Assembly (NCBI GenBank): GCA_949358305.1 | Contig: OX442315.1 | Location: 27,120,427 to 27,184,426, forward strand | From: Strigamia acuminata | Lineage: Eukaryota > Arthropoda > Chilopoda > Geophilomorpha > Linotaeniidae | Length of the DNA: 64,000 nt | Reading direction: 5' to 3' | In this document: positions 52,023-64,000 of the stretch, one piece after another | How positions within the stretch are numbered: the stretch's first letter is position 1 | Layout of the letters: each line of letters starts with the position of its first letter | Program-made: the position numbers and the translations under genes | Notes under the pieces: generated by a model | Databases searched by the model: none | What the model was told of the DNA's origin: nothing | Seen by the model: the letters and a program-made list of their open reading frames with translations, nothing else

Positions 52023-54472
52023 ATGAATAGCAGCAGGTCTAATTTAGCAGAACGAATAATTGGTTATTCGGAAATACAATCCCAACCACGCGATCTTCTC
52101 AAGGCACTTTTTGCTGAATTTATTGGGACTCTCATTCTTGTATTCATTGGTTGCGGTTCTTGCGTCGCATGGGCCCCAACAGACCTGGTTCAGATTTCTT
52201 TGGCTTTTGGATTGACCGTCGCCGTGGTGATTTGTTACATCGGCCATGTGAGCGGAGGGCACATCAACCCTGCAGTTACCGCGGGAATGCTAGTGACCGG
52301 TAAAATCAGCCTGCTCCGTGGCCTTTTGTACATCATTGTCCAGAGTTTAGGAGCAGTCGCCGGCGCGGGAATCTTGAAGGGGCTCACGCCCAGCGGACTG
52401 CACGAATTTGGTCTTGGAACCACGGGATTAGCCACAACTCACGAATTGGACGTTGCACAAGCGCTCGGCGTCGAGTATTTTATTGCCTTCATTTTAGTTT
52501 CCACGGTTTTTGGAGTTTGCGATCCGAATAAACCGGAGCTCAAAGGGGCAGCACCTTTTGCCATTGGGTTAGCAGTAGCCGCATGTCACTTGATGGCGGT
52601 AAGTTCGAGATATAGCGCTCGAATTCAGCGGAGCGGTAACCGTGACAATTTACATTTATTTATTTTTGTAAACAGATCTCATACACTGGCTCCAGTATGA
52701 ATCCAGCTCGTTCTTTCGGCGCAGCTGTTTTTGCAGGCAAATGGGCAGACCATTGGGTAAGGTTACAAATTTATTACTCCGTTTTTTTTTTCATGCATTT
52801 TTGTAAAATATGTAAATTTATGGAGATATGAAAGCGGTTTTGGAATTTAAGGGGTGAATGAGAAAAGATAGAAGGGGGGAAAAAATTGAAACAGGTTTTA
52901 ACCAGGAAATCCACTTGGCGCGAATCACGGATCCACTCACTGTAACCTTGAAACTGCGGTGGTTCTGGTCATTGGTGAACTCAGTCGTGCGAGTTTCTAT
53001 GGTCGAATAGAGTGTTATTTTTTTAATTGAATCTATTTTTACTCAACAAACTGCATCCTGCAATTCGGGGTGAATGAAAAAATGTGCTGACAGTGGTGTA
53101 AAATACAAAGCATTTCGTCAAGCTTTTCTTTTATAGTACAACCACCACTTTAAGCAATTAGAATCCCTATTGATAACGAGAATTATCTAATGAATCAAGT
53201 GTCAGTCTATTATGAAATATGATGCACTTTTCGTGAGCGTTTCCTTATTAAAAAAATTAAAGTGACTCCTCCTCACTCACTATTATAGAATTAGCACCAA
53301 CCTATTGGGGAAAATGTTGCCAGATTCAAGTTAATTATTGTAATATTCTAAAGAAAAAATGCAGAAATTCAATGAATAAAATGCCAAAATAATACTAATA
53401 AAAAAAATAAATGGTCAATAAGTCAATTCAATTATATTCTCGCATAATTGTTTTCTTCCAGCAATTATGCCTAATTAAATGACATTCTTTTGTTCTTAGA
53501 TCAGTGAAATATTTTCAAAATGATTTAATGTGGAATGGAGGCAGCATTTAAGAAAAAAAAATTGAATTGAGTGTGGGATAAAATGACATAATTTGTGCCG
53601 TCGAAACCTTCCAACTCCTAATTTGGAAATGTGAGAGATCAAAAGCCCGAGGAATAACATTGTTCCTTTAATTTTTTAGGACAGATAGCCATCGGATATT
53701 AAATATTTATGATCAAGACCTATTTTATTTATTATACCAGAAGTAGATAAACATTCCCCGTCTGATTATACATAACTTTGATTTTTTTTCTTCTAAATTA
53801 CTTTTATTTTATTCATTAACTACTTTTTCTGTCTGTTCATTGCACTGTTGTTGGATCTGGAAATCAATTCCCTTCCGGAAATGGCAGCAAAATAGAATAA
53901 AAAGTCAAAAAGTCAAAAAAGTAGTAAAACCTTCACTGGTTTCTTACGCAATTTGGCAAAAAAAAAATCGACTATAAAATCAGGTAATTTATTCCCCTTA
54001 TTAACATTTTGAGTCATTTGAGTGATAAATAAACTTTTCTCTTCACCTTTTTAATAATGGTGATTTGAGAGCGCATTGAATACGAAAAGTCTGGGAGGAA
54101 AAAGAATTTTTGAAAAGGTTACCAGGTCAAGTGGGTGTGTCTGCTTAGAAAGGAGAGTATTCCCTAAGGTGTCGTTCCCAAGAATTAAATGCTAACAGCT
54201 TAAATGATGAGAAACACTGAAATAGCACTAACAAATAAATAAAAAATTGGATAGGTAATGTTATATAAAAGCATTTCTCTTTTGTTTACTAGGTTTATTG
54301 GCTCGGACCATGCGTGGGCGGAATGACAGCTGGCATTTTATACCAAACGATATTTACAGCAAAACCAGTCGATTTTGGGAAAGATAATGTTCAATTTATG
54401 CAGCTGAAGACTCATGACGGTGACAAGGAAGGTGCCTCTAAAGGTCTCATGCCTGCTGGCGACGCATGTTGA
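52023..54472 (+). CDS. Prip: Aquaporin, PRIP-type water channel
   Basis: Three exons (52023-52598, 52676-52756, 54293-54472) give 278 residues. Motifs are GHINPAVT and SMNPARS. The selectivity filter is Phe-His-Ser-Arg, consistent with insect PRIP water channels. The start ATG at 52023 is chosen because it gives a normal-length N-terminus ([12 protein letters not shown]); an upstream in-frame ATG at 51825 would add 66 low-complexity residues. Both introns are phase 0 at the positions shared with the two minus-strand aquaporins; the second is 1.5 kb. The protein should sit in the plasma membrane of water-transporting epithelia such as Malpighian tubules or hindgut. The tail is Lys/Gly-rich and ends at GDAC. 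Confidence 0.93.
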
Positions 54473-55373
54473 TACATTTTTATTGCTGAATTCATATGTA
54501 TGAGCTTCTATTAATGTGAAGTTTGATTTTTTTGGCTTTTATACTATTTTTTTTAAAAATTTCTTTCTATCTTTTGGAGAATTGCCACCATCTCTGAAAG
54601 TGGCTATTTTTTTGCCAACTACACCAAAAAATAAAAAGACAAAAAAAAAATATTTTTTAATTCACTTTTTTATTTATTTATTTTTTAGAGTCAAGATGGT
54701 TATAGCAATAGCAATTTTCAATACATTCAACCTGCTGTAATGAGCATGCTTAATTCGGTTTTACGGTGGCAAGACTAAAATTGTACTTCATTAAATATTG
54801 TGCTGTTGACTGAGATGTGCATTTAGACACAAAAGTTAATTTTTTTAAAAATTGATATTTTTCCATTCCAAATACTTCGAAAATGTTGTTTGATAATCAT
54901 TATCATCGATTTTATTGTTATTTTTATTAGTAAAAAAAATAGTCGAAAAAAATGTCTATTTTCAATTTTAATCACGATTTTTTAAGAAATGTAAACGTCA
55001 TTGTAAACGCTATGTACTATTTTGTATCGCAGGAATAAATGTCATTTTATTTGCTATAAATAAAAAAAACTCAAGGCTGTACAAAATGAAACTGCTTTCC
55101 ATATCATTTACTTCTACTAAAAAAAAAAACAAATAAATAAAACAATTTCAAATCTTGCGTAACCATTTCCGACAACCCTTTCACTTCTAATTTTTCGAGA
55201 TTCTTACCGTAACTTCAAAATTCAAAATTAAACTGAACCAAATTCAATATTTATTATGACACATTTTTAAAAATTATTTATTACATTATAAAGACCTATA
55301 AAACGTGAGTAAAAAGTTACAAAAGTAGAATTAATCAGCTTTGAATATGGAAGAACATTGTTTTACTCTTATT
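54473..55373. other. Convergent 3' region between PRIP-type aquaporin and Spd-2
   Basis: About 900 bp of A/T-rich sequence that should hold both 3' UTRs. No gene was recognised. Confidence 0.5.
55034..55039 (+). terminator. Polyadenylation signal of the PRIP-type aquaporin
   Basis: AATAAA about 560 bp downstream of the stop codon on the coding strand, followed by a GT/T-rich stretch. Confidence 0.45.
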
Positions 55374-58300
55374 TCAGTTTTTTGCACCATCTCGCTCTCG
55401 CGTCGAAACTCCCGACAAGTGAATTTCAAACATTTCATTTGAGTCGGTCCGCAACTTTAAAACATCCTTGAATTCCCCAACTTCCGTTGGTTTGAAATTA
55501 ATGGGTAACTTGATAAACCGCCGCCGTTTGATGCGCAGACGGGAATGATTAACGAAGAATGGAGGCTCCGGTGGGATAATATGACATAAATGTTCTTCTT
55601 GGGAAATGTTGCTAATCTGCACCGTTAGTTTGTCAAATTTATGTACGGAAATTGAACCAAATTTGACCATGTTAGTTGACAGCTGAATGATATCTCGTTT
55701 CTGCGGACAAGCAGTCAAACTTTGACTAAAACAAGAAAACAAAAGTTGTAGTGCAGTTCAATATCACGAAAACATTAAAAATATTACCTTCTAACTGATT
55801 TTTTTGTCGTGGGGTTTTGAAAACTACTTACTGATTTATTAATGCCCTAAAATAAAAAAAAAATTATAAAAAAATCACAAATTTTTTTGAAAAGATATTT
55901 AACCTCTCCAATAAGCTTCAATGTGACACGATGTGTATTTTTAGCCGAATCTTTAGTCACTAATTCCCACTCTTGGTTAAATATCCCTTCGTCTAATGGC
56001 AAAAATGTAACCGGAATCTAAAAATGAAAACAAAATATACGGTATAAAAATAAATCATTTCATTTCATTTAAAAAATTTATACCAAAGAAATTTCATCAG
56101 ATTTCAAATTTCCAGACATCTTGGTGAACCTAAACACGGAGTAAGCAACTTTTCTCATTTCTCCGGTCCTAGTCTACGTGAAAAACATAAATATTAAAAA
56201 GAAATGTAATAAATTTTTATTTTTTTAAAAATCGAGATAAAAAACCAAAATTACTTTCATAACTGCAGGATTTACTGATGAAAGAATCCATTGTTGAGAC
56301 GAAACTTGCGAATTCTTCATTTCCATTGAAAATTCTAAATATAACCATAACAATAGCAAAGTTGATCTGATACATCTGAATTCTGAACCAATATAAACAA
56401 ATTCACTTACCAGCAGAACAGTTAATGACAGTTGCAGGAAACGAAATTTTTTTCACCAATATTTTAACCGGCGACACCATTTCACTTGGAAGAACGGGTA
56501 CATGCGTACACTTTACTTCCACTTTAATTTTCTAAAATAATAATTTAATTAACAAAAATATTTTCTCCAAATTCTAATTAATTTTGTATTTACCTCTTCC
56601 AACTCATCACACTTAGCAGTGATCTCCCCCACCCATTCAGAAAGCTCCGATGGGATGATGGTAATAGCCACTTTAAGCAGCTCTCTAACAACAGAAATAA
56701 TACGAATATTAAAATCAATATCATCATTAATAATTAAACCAATTTACTGACTTTGGTCGTAGCACACCATTAGCCGGATTAATGTTAAATAAATATCCCG
56801 GCCACATAAAATAGAACCTAAAACAAAACAAAAATATTTTAAAACTTTCTCCATTAGAATGAATTACAATAAATTGTTACTTTAAAGGCCTGTTTGATTT
56901 GTTTTGAATTTGGACCGATTTGACAAGGTACGCTTTATCACCCGATTTTGCTACATGAAAAATGATATGTTTCGGCAGAATTTCCCAACATTTTGTCGGT
57001 CTTTTTGGAGTTCTCATTTGCAGTTCGCGCACGGGAGGCGAGGCAGTAACTGCAGGTCTATCAACCATCCAAGATTCTACATTTGTCCTATCAGACGTTG
57101 CGGACAGTAATTGCAATTGACAATGACTGATGCCGTTATAAAACAACTGAACATCGTTAGGAGTTGACGGCATATCCTCTGCAAAAAATACAATTTATAA
57201 AAGCTTTCAATCATTTTGATCGCACAATTAATACGGTACCTTCGTTGGCGATTTCCTCACCGCGATATGTAACATCAAAATTAATACTATGATGAGAATT
57301 AGCTGCGTATTCAGATGACTGACTTTTAAGTGCCCTGAACCTTTTCCTGCTTATTTCGTCTCCGTACAGAATTGTCATGGCACCAACGCAACTACTATGC
57401 CCGATATTTGGAGAAGCAAAAGTCTTCTCAGATAATCGAATTACCATGGAAATTTTAACACTTTTTCGTTCTCCAACGACAAATTCATTGGGCGATACTA
57501 GAATATCCGGTGCCTTTCCGGTCGACTGCAATAACGAAGGCCTATTGTCATCGTTATCCTCGGACGATGGAATAACTTTGACGAATGCCGCCCACTCTCC
57601 GATATTTTTTACGGTTAAAGTGTACACGGCACTCGGATTAGACCCTAATTGCTCAATTGGAGCGATATAAATTCCCCGTTCGTCTTGTTCTAAGCCGATT
57701 AATTCTAATTTGCTTTTACCACCGTAGCCAACTAATGGAATCTAGAATAAAATTAATTTAAATTTAAAAAAAAAACAATAATTTCTAAGATCCAATTTTT
57801 TTTTTTTTACCACAAAACGGATTTGCTTGCTGTTGGAAAGTGACGTAGGTTTAATGATCACTTTTCCAGCCAAATGTTTGGCTTGAGTCGGAGCAAACTT
57901 TACACAAATAGGAATTTCTTCTTGTGCCACTATTGTGTAATTGACGCTTTGAACAGCCCCATTTGAAGTCATCAACTAAATTAAAAATAAAATATCAAAA
58001 TATTTATCTCACCCAAAACAAAACGCTCGAAAACAGACCAAATAGTCCTCAGTTGCACCACGAATCGAAACTTGAATTTCACAAGGCTCACGCAGCTGAC
58101 ACGAATTCCTCAAAACCAACGTTTGATCCTGCGACGAGCCTATTGGGACTCCACCCCAAGCTAGGAAATGCTTACTACTCTCAAGATTTAACCCCTAAAA
58201 TAAAAAAAATAAAAAATTTAATTAACTATTTCCATTTATACAATCCAATAAACCTACACACGCAGATGTCATAACTTCCGCGGTTAATTGGATTTCGTAA

Positions 58301-61300
58301 GCAGGACCGCCGGGATACAACGTCAACATCAGAACACTTATGAAAATAACAAATAAATAAAAATTAACTGCAATGAAAGTTTTATTACTAATACTACTAA
58401 GTGCAAATTCACTAACCTAGATATTTTTTCAACGCCTGCTTGTGGTATAAAACGTATGATAATGTCGGATTCTTGTCCGGGTGCTATTTGCAAAGAATGA
58501 GGAGTTATAGCAAACAAACGAGGTGAATGACGAATTGTTGCTTCGAGAATCAAAGGAATGGAACCGGAATTCCTCAGTGGTATTTTACACGTTGCAGGTT
58601 TTCCACCAGTCGATAGCAACTTCACTGGCTGTTAAAGAATTATTAAATGTATTAAATAAAAAATGATAACTTGGTTACTTTGTAGTTACCTCTAGGTCCT
58701 TTAAGGTTTCCAGATGCACAGTTCCAATTCGTGCTGTTAAAGGAATTGTATGCAACACCACTGTATTGCCAGGAATGTCGACCTCAACGTTTAATGAAGC
58801 ATACATTGGAATTACTGATTCACGAACTGAAAATTTTTTTTTTAACTTTATTCGTCGATTCATTATTTTTAAACGAAAATTACCATTGGCGTCAAGGGTT
58901 GGTGCTCGAAACGCGAGCAACGTGTTGAATACTTTTGGTGTGTTAGTCCCAACAGACTGACCCGGTATTTTAAATGATATTACGTTGGAAGAGCGCAGAC
59001 TTCGTGCCGTTGGACTTTCCCCATTTAAATTCTTCTTCGAGAAATAAAATCCTTGCCACGGTTTATTCGACTAAAAAAAAAAAAATTAAAAATTAAAAAC
59101 AAATTATTAAAAGTAATAATAAAATATTATTTTTACGCTTTGTATCACTAATCGGATCGGCACAGAGGCCGGACCAACGTTGACCAATCCAAAATTAACC
59201 TCCGTACAACTGTCCTCGGCCAAAGTTCCAAAATCCACGAGGCGTTTCTCGTCAAGAAGCACCTGCGGAACCCAAATCAATTATAACTTCCGTCAAATCC
59301 ATTCAAATGTTTTGCTTACGTCAATACTCGGATGTTCTGCTTCTGCTGTTAATAATACCTGCGACACGCAAGACTCATTTTGACCCGGTTTGTTTGGAAC
59401 TATAGGTTGAGCTGTCACTTGTAGCTCAGCTCTGACAGTTCCGGGAACACGACTGGCGTATATTACCTAGTATTAAAGAGTGATGCATAAATTAGAGCAA
59501 AAAATTTAATAAAATGTAAGCAGTTTACTTGAAACTTATCGATAGAATTCGGTTCTATTATAGTTTCATGCTTGAACACAAAAGGTGAGACTTCAGTTGG
59601 TAATGACTGACCATCGAGCACCAAATTAACTAACTGAAAATTGCACTTTAACCATCGACTAGTCAAATTTTGAATTGGCAAAAATGCCTCGCATCCGATA
59701 CCAACGCAAGCAACCTCGTCAAACTTTAACTCGGTAGAAACACGAATAGAAGACGTGCGTTGCAGACTCACTAAAAAATAGAAGAAAAAAGGTCAAATAA
59801 AAAACAAAAAAAAAAACGCTTTACGAGTTTTACCTGTATCGCAATCTCGCAACTGTGTTGACGTGCCAAGTCCTTGATAACTATCAAATGCCGCATTCTT
59901 TTTAACAAAAGGTAACTGAACAAAACTTGGTTTATTATGCGCACTTTCGGGTGTTCGTACATTGGTTTGATCGCCCTCATTAACTGTATTATGTACTAAC
60001 GGGAAAAACTCCGTACTTCTATCACAGCTTTCACTTCCACGTTTAAGATTAAATAAATTCACTTGCGGAGTTTGATTTTTCTTCGGATGGATTTGTTCGG
60101 GTGGCATCGCTACGACCAATTTTTCGCTGCTTTTAAACCTCGTGTCTTGACCTCCGGATAATCGTCGACGGATTTCAAACGCATTATTATCAGTGAGCGT
60201 TTTATCAGCATCGAAATCAACGTTGTTTTCTTCGAAATTCTCTACAGTTTGCGCACCTAACATTGTATTTTCACAGATTGGATGAATCGACCGAGGTTCG
60301 ATACGATTATTCCGACTTTTCGGCGTGGGGTCATTTTCTATGTGACTAGGCCATGAACTGTCACTCAAATTAATTGGAAAAGAAAAATTGCCACAATAAG
60401 GAGTCGACGTTGGAAACTTCTTCTTTTCTTGGTGCATTAAAACACTCGGCGTTTCCAAATCGCATGGTTTTTTAAATCGTTCGTCGAATCCAACAGAACG
60501 TCGAGGTTTATTAGTTGCCGCAATTGGTGAATCAAACTCCGAATGACGAGGATGGAAAATCGAGCTTGGCCTTACAGGCTCCCAATCTTGCATCAACTCC
60601 AAATTATCCACGTTGGTCTTACTAGCTCGATCAGCGTCGAAACTCGCTCGCTTTTTCCCAGATCTCCTATTAATTTTTGATCCAGCTATACTTAAGTCCT
60701 CAAGTTCTTTTAAGGTCTGCCTCTTTTGTATTTTCATCTCCTTGGCTAGTTTGAAAACCTGGTCAGCTAATGTGGTCGAATCGGTACTCATACTGGCTTC
60801 TTGAATAAATTTTTGAATAAAACTGATGGAAATAACTGAACTCTCGTCTTGAGTTTGGTTTATATTTCCATTTCCTAAAATACAAAATTCAAAAATAAGA
60901 TAAAAAGAAGAAAAAAAGATTAAGCATACCACTGATTGGTGAATTATCTTCGCAACGAATTGAACGTCTCGGTGAAACGATGGCATTCCCTCCAAACGCA
61001 GGCTATATTTAAAAAATACAACATTTAATATGTTAATTAACGTGTCTTTTCTTCTAACAGATATTTTACCCGCTCTGACGCATTCTTATTCTTATTTTCC
61101 AGTGAGCCGAGTGGATCAGTTTTTGAACTTAAAAATTTCCCAATAGACACTCGATCGTAACTAATGTCCGACATCCAAGAAGGCCGCGTTACATCGAAGT
61201 TATCTTTGTTCATCCAATTCATGCTCGTACTAAAAGAATTGGCGCCACCCTAAAAATATTCATTTATATAGTTATTTAGAAAAGTTCAAGTTAACCTGAA

Positions 61301-63020
61301 ATAAACCTGGTCAAACGCTTGAAATTCTTTTTCGTCGCGATTCAGCATTTCCAAAGCATCGGCTGCGTGAGCAAAATCTTCATTTACTCCACGAAAATCA
61401 ATTTCGTCATCTCTCATAAAATCTTGCACTCCATTCTCAGTAGGGAGATTGGTGAAAAATGCCAGATCTGTTGTGGGTAATTTATCTTCGAGATTCGGCA
61501 TCGGTTTCGACCTACTATAAGTTTCTGTAATGCAGAAATCGCACGAAGCATCAATAAAACCATTAAATCACTCATAACACAAAAACTAACCATTAGATGT
61601 TGACGCTGCCGCTGCAACGCTAGTTAATTTGAATGTTTCATTGGTATTTATAGATGAATACGTCGCTGTATTAGCAGACATAGTGTGCGGTAATGATGAA
61701 GAACGAGCCGATATTTGATCTGTACTAAATATTACCTAAATAAACCAAAAAAATTAACTTTTGATATTAATGTGCGGGTGTCTGGTAGTTACCGGTCTAG
61801 ATTCAGAGATGTCCGATCCATCCGCACGACAATTCAGCTCTCTCGATCTAGATTGAAAGTTTTCGATGTGAAGAGAACTTTCATCATCCCAAGGCTTGAT
61901 ATAATATGATTCGCTAGGCCGGTTGTGTGTAGGCTGGAAAAAAATCTGCAAAGAAATAATAATTACAAAAAAAAATTCACAATTCTACACAAATTCAATT
62001 TTTACCTGTGGTAAAAGGGATTCGTTGTTTTCAATGCCTTGTGGACAGATGCGTTCGCCGCTTTGCAATCTAAAATCGGAGTTTCGTGTACTGAAAACAT
62101 TGAGTGCTAGATCATCATCGCTGTGCCCGCTGCTTCCATCACCACCACCACCATCGCTGTCGTTTCCATTCACAGGACTCGAGACTACACTTCCTTCAGC
62201 ACTTTCTCGAAGGTCTAATCGAGGTGGTAATTCTGAATTTGTCATTGCTGATGCAATCGTAGAAGAATTGCCTTCCAGATCTAAATCTAAAACTCATTTA
62301 ATTCCAGTTATTTATTGATTATTTGTCCTTTACCGGGTCGTTTTGTGGAAAACCGTGAACGGTTTTGCCTATAAATAGCTTGAAGTTCAGTGTCCGTATC
62401 AACGTCACTGGAGGATGCTGAACCTCCTTCAAATTCGAAACCTTTGCCACCTTGAAAACCAATGTTTGATGTTGTAGGATCGACAAATTGATCTGTTCTC
62501 GTGCTCATTCCTAACTTATTATCTAATAAATAAATAAATAAATAAATAAATATTATTGTGCATCGTAATTTCGTAAATTACTTAATCAAACCAACCATTT
62601 ATCCAAATGTCCGCCTTATCACCATCGTTATTATCGGAATCTTCAGAATCCAAATCACTGATATTGCCTTCTATAAACGCCAGTTCCTCTTCATCAAATC
62701 CCAATTCTTTTAAATCGATTTCCTCATCTCCATCGTCGGAATTGAAAGAGCTTAATAAATCTACATTTGTTTGTTGTTGAATTTGAAATTCTCTCTGCGG
62801 AATAAAAAAAAAATATTGTTTCAAATGTCCATTAACGTAATATGTATTTAGAATTTGATATCGATTGTAACATAAAAATATGTTTTTGTATTTGTATGCT
62901 TACATGCGATTGTGATTCTCTTCTGCTACTGCCAGGATACTCATCTTCATTTACTGACACGCCGAAAGAATCTAAATTCATTTCTTCTGGCAGTAAAATG
63001 CCTAGTGACGACTCGTCCAT
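55374..63020 (-). CDS. Spd-2: Centrosome scaffold Spd-2 / CEP192 homologue
   Basis: Twenty-nine exons can be joined in frame from 63020 to the stop at 55374, giving 1937 residues (fly Spd-2 about 1146, human CEP192 about 2540, recalled). The N-terminus is acidic and disordered (IDLKELGFDEEELAF, DSEDSDNND), like the kinase-recruiting region of CEP192. The largest exon, 59834-60874, is also disordered and has an amphipathic segment (LADQVFKLAKEMKIQKRQTL). From about residue 865 the protein is a chain of ASH/MSP-like beta-sandwiches, including VDFGTLAEDSCTEVNFGLVN, IPLVGYGGKSKLELIG, ILPKHIIFHVAKSGDKAYLV and a last one ending FEIHLSGV. The family recruits pericentriolar material, Plk4 and Aurora A to centrioles. 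Exon joins with weaker sites: donor GTTGGT at 62595 and donor GTCTGT at 58038. Confidence 0.87.
62525..62551. repeat. AAAT tetranucleotide microsatellite
   Basis: About six AAAT units in the second intron of the Spd-2/CEP192 gene, forming part of the acceptor's pyrimidine tract on the minus strand. Confidence 0.75.
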
Positions 63021-63727
63021 CGTGTATTTTATACTGTCAAAATGTGAAACGATTTTGAATAAAACTATAAAATTATAAATCGTGATGACTAATAACAGTT
63101 ACGGCACTTTCTGTCTGACTTACTGAGTAAAAATGTTCGCAAAACTGAAATCACTGTTATTGTGGATTCATTTAACACGTGACGAAAATAAATGCTTCAA
63201 AAATTAAACGGAAAGAGTAAAAAAACATGGTGAGCGGCATCCTTGCATTTTTGTGGCGCGGATACAGCGCTTGAATGCTTTCAGCCAATCAGAAGACGAA
63301 GCAAGTTCAACTCGGTGAAAAAGTTCATCACGTGATCCTATGGAAGCCGAGAAGAGCAATCTAATTTTAGCTATAATAAATGTTTTATTTTAAATAATTT
63401 TTTATATTTTTAATTTTTTAGTAATTATTCACATGTTCAAACATTAAACCTAACATTAAAATGTCTGCTTGGTGCAAACTGTGAAAGAAAATATTTTATT
63501 ATTGCTAAACCTCTATTTGTCCTTCTGGATTACCATATTTGACTGCTTACCCAGCAATACCAACAAATCTTTTCTGGTCCCTAGATGACACCTATAGGTT
63601 GAACTCATTTTAACTTTTTCAAAAGTTTTTATAATGCAGATAACATGCTTGTTTATCTCAAATAAACTATTTATCGGCTTTTGACTTTGTCCACAAAAAA
63701 ATCAAACATTTTTGTCATTTTCAAAGA
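63021..63727. promoter_or_regulatory. Bidirectional promoter region of Spd-2 and QNG1
   Basis: A 707-bp interval between divergent start codons. It has a CCAAT box (63285-63289, plus) and a palindromic E-box TCACGTGA (63328-63335) of the type bound by bHLH-Zip factors such as USF or MITF/TFEB. A shared promoter is inferred. Confidence 0.5.
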
Positions 63728-64000
63728 ATGGAGGTGATGATCGTCTCATGTTAAATCTTCCACCGTCTTTTTATTCATTTTTGTATTTTTATTTTAAAGA
63801 TTCCATTAGACCCTCGTGCTTCCGGTGAATTTATTGCTAGCCAAGCCAAAGATGTGTCCATCAACAATAAAAAAATAACGGAGTTAGCAACTATGGTAAT
63901 TTAAATTAGTTCTTAAATGAAAAAATGGAAACATTAAATATTTGACAGCTGGCAGATGTGTTGGGGAAAGATGAATACAGTGTGAGGAGTTGGAAAGGTC
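63728..64000 (+). CDS. QNG1: Queuosine salvage protein, QNG1/DUF2419 family (5' part, runs off the right edge)
   Basis: Three exons are visible: 63728-63733 (ATG GAG, donor GTGATG), 63800-63895, and 63949 to the window end. Joined they read MEIPLDPRASGEFIASQAKD, then VSINNKKITELATMLADVLG and onward to YSVRSWKG. This aligns with the N-terminus of the human queuosine 5'-phosphate N-glycosidase (AAKFIAENSRDVFIDDGG..., VEGWK, recalled). The enzyme releases the queuine base so it can be inserted into tRNA wobble position 34; animals depend on dietary or microbial queuine. The first exon is very short, and an alternative upstream first exon cannot be excluded. Catalytic residues lie beyond the window. 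Confidence 0.75.

Overview
The window is nuclear DNA from an arthropod, very probably an insect. The non-coding sequence is strongly A/T-rich, introns are mostly 50-90 bp with GT..AG ends, and each gene reads as an insect orthologue. The neighbouring paralogous aquaporins, one PRIP-like and one with a glycerol-channel-like (Eglp-like) pore, fit a hexapod. A beetle is a reasonable guess but is not proven. Exon joins were made by eye from splice signals, reading-frame continuity and remembered family sequences. For every gene complete in the window the summed exon length is divisible by three.

Layout. 1-7.7 kb: the 5' end of a PPP4R1-like phosphatase-4 regulatory subunit on the minus strand, with a 7-nt coding first exon, a 6.15-kb intron and a CCAAT-type promoter. 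7.8-21.2 kb: 13 kb of A/T-rich DNA with no confident gene, a 41-bp minisatellite and several G/C-rich islands that look exon- or promoter-like. 21.2-23.7 kb (-): RSPRY1, a SPRY-RING protein. 24.5-25.6 kb (-): NDUFS3 of complex I, head-to-head with CDK10 (+, 26.0-27.7 kb). 28.4-29.8 kb (+): UEV1A, a ubiquitin E2 variant. 30.9-34.1 kb (-): a NEK1-type kinase, head-to-head with a septin-7/Peanut gene (+, 34.5-42.4 kb) that has several candidate alternative first exons and a candidate alternative last exon. 44.3-54.5 kb: three aquaporin genes (two minus, one plus) with the same intron positions. 55.4-63.0 kb (-): a 29-exon Spd-2/CEP192 centrosome scaffold, head-to-head with the 5' end of a queuosine-salvage (QNG1/DUF2419) gene that runs off the right edge.

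Most genes are unrelated housekeeping functions: respiration, cell-cycle kinases, ubiquitin signalling, cytoskeleton and centrosome. The one functional cluster is the aquaporin family. Two members keep a water-type selectivity filter (F-H-C-R and F-H-S-R), and one has lost both the aromatic and the histidine positions (G-N-C-R), which suggests a wider pore. I saw no CRISPR array, no transposon with recognisable coding sequence, no tRNA and no rRNA. The most interesting leads are the divergent aquaporin, the septin alternative exons, and the exon-like islands in the 'empty' left 20 kb.
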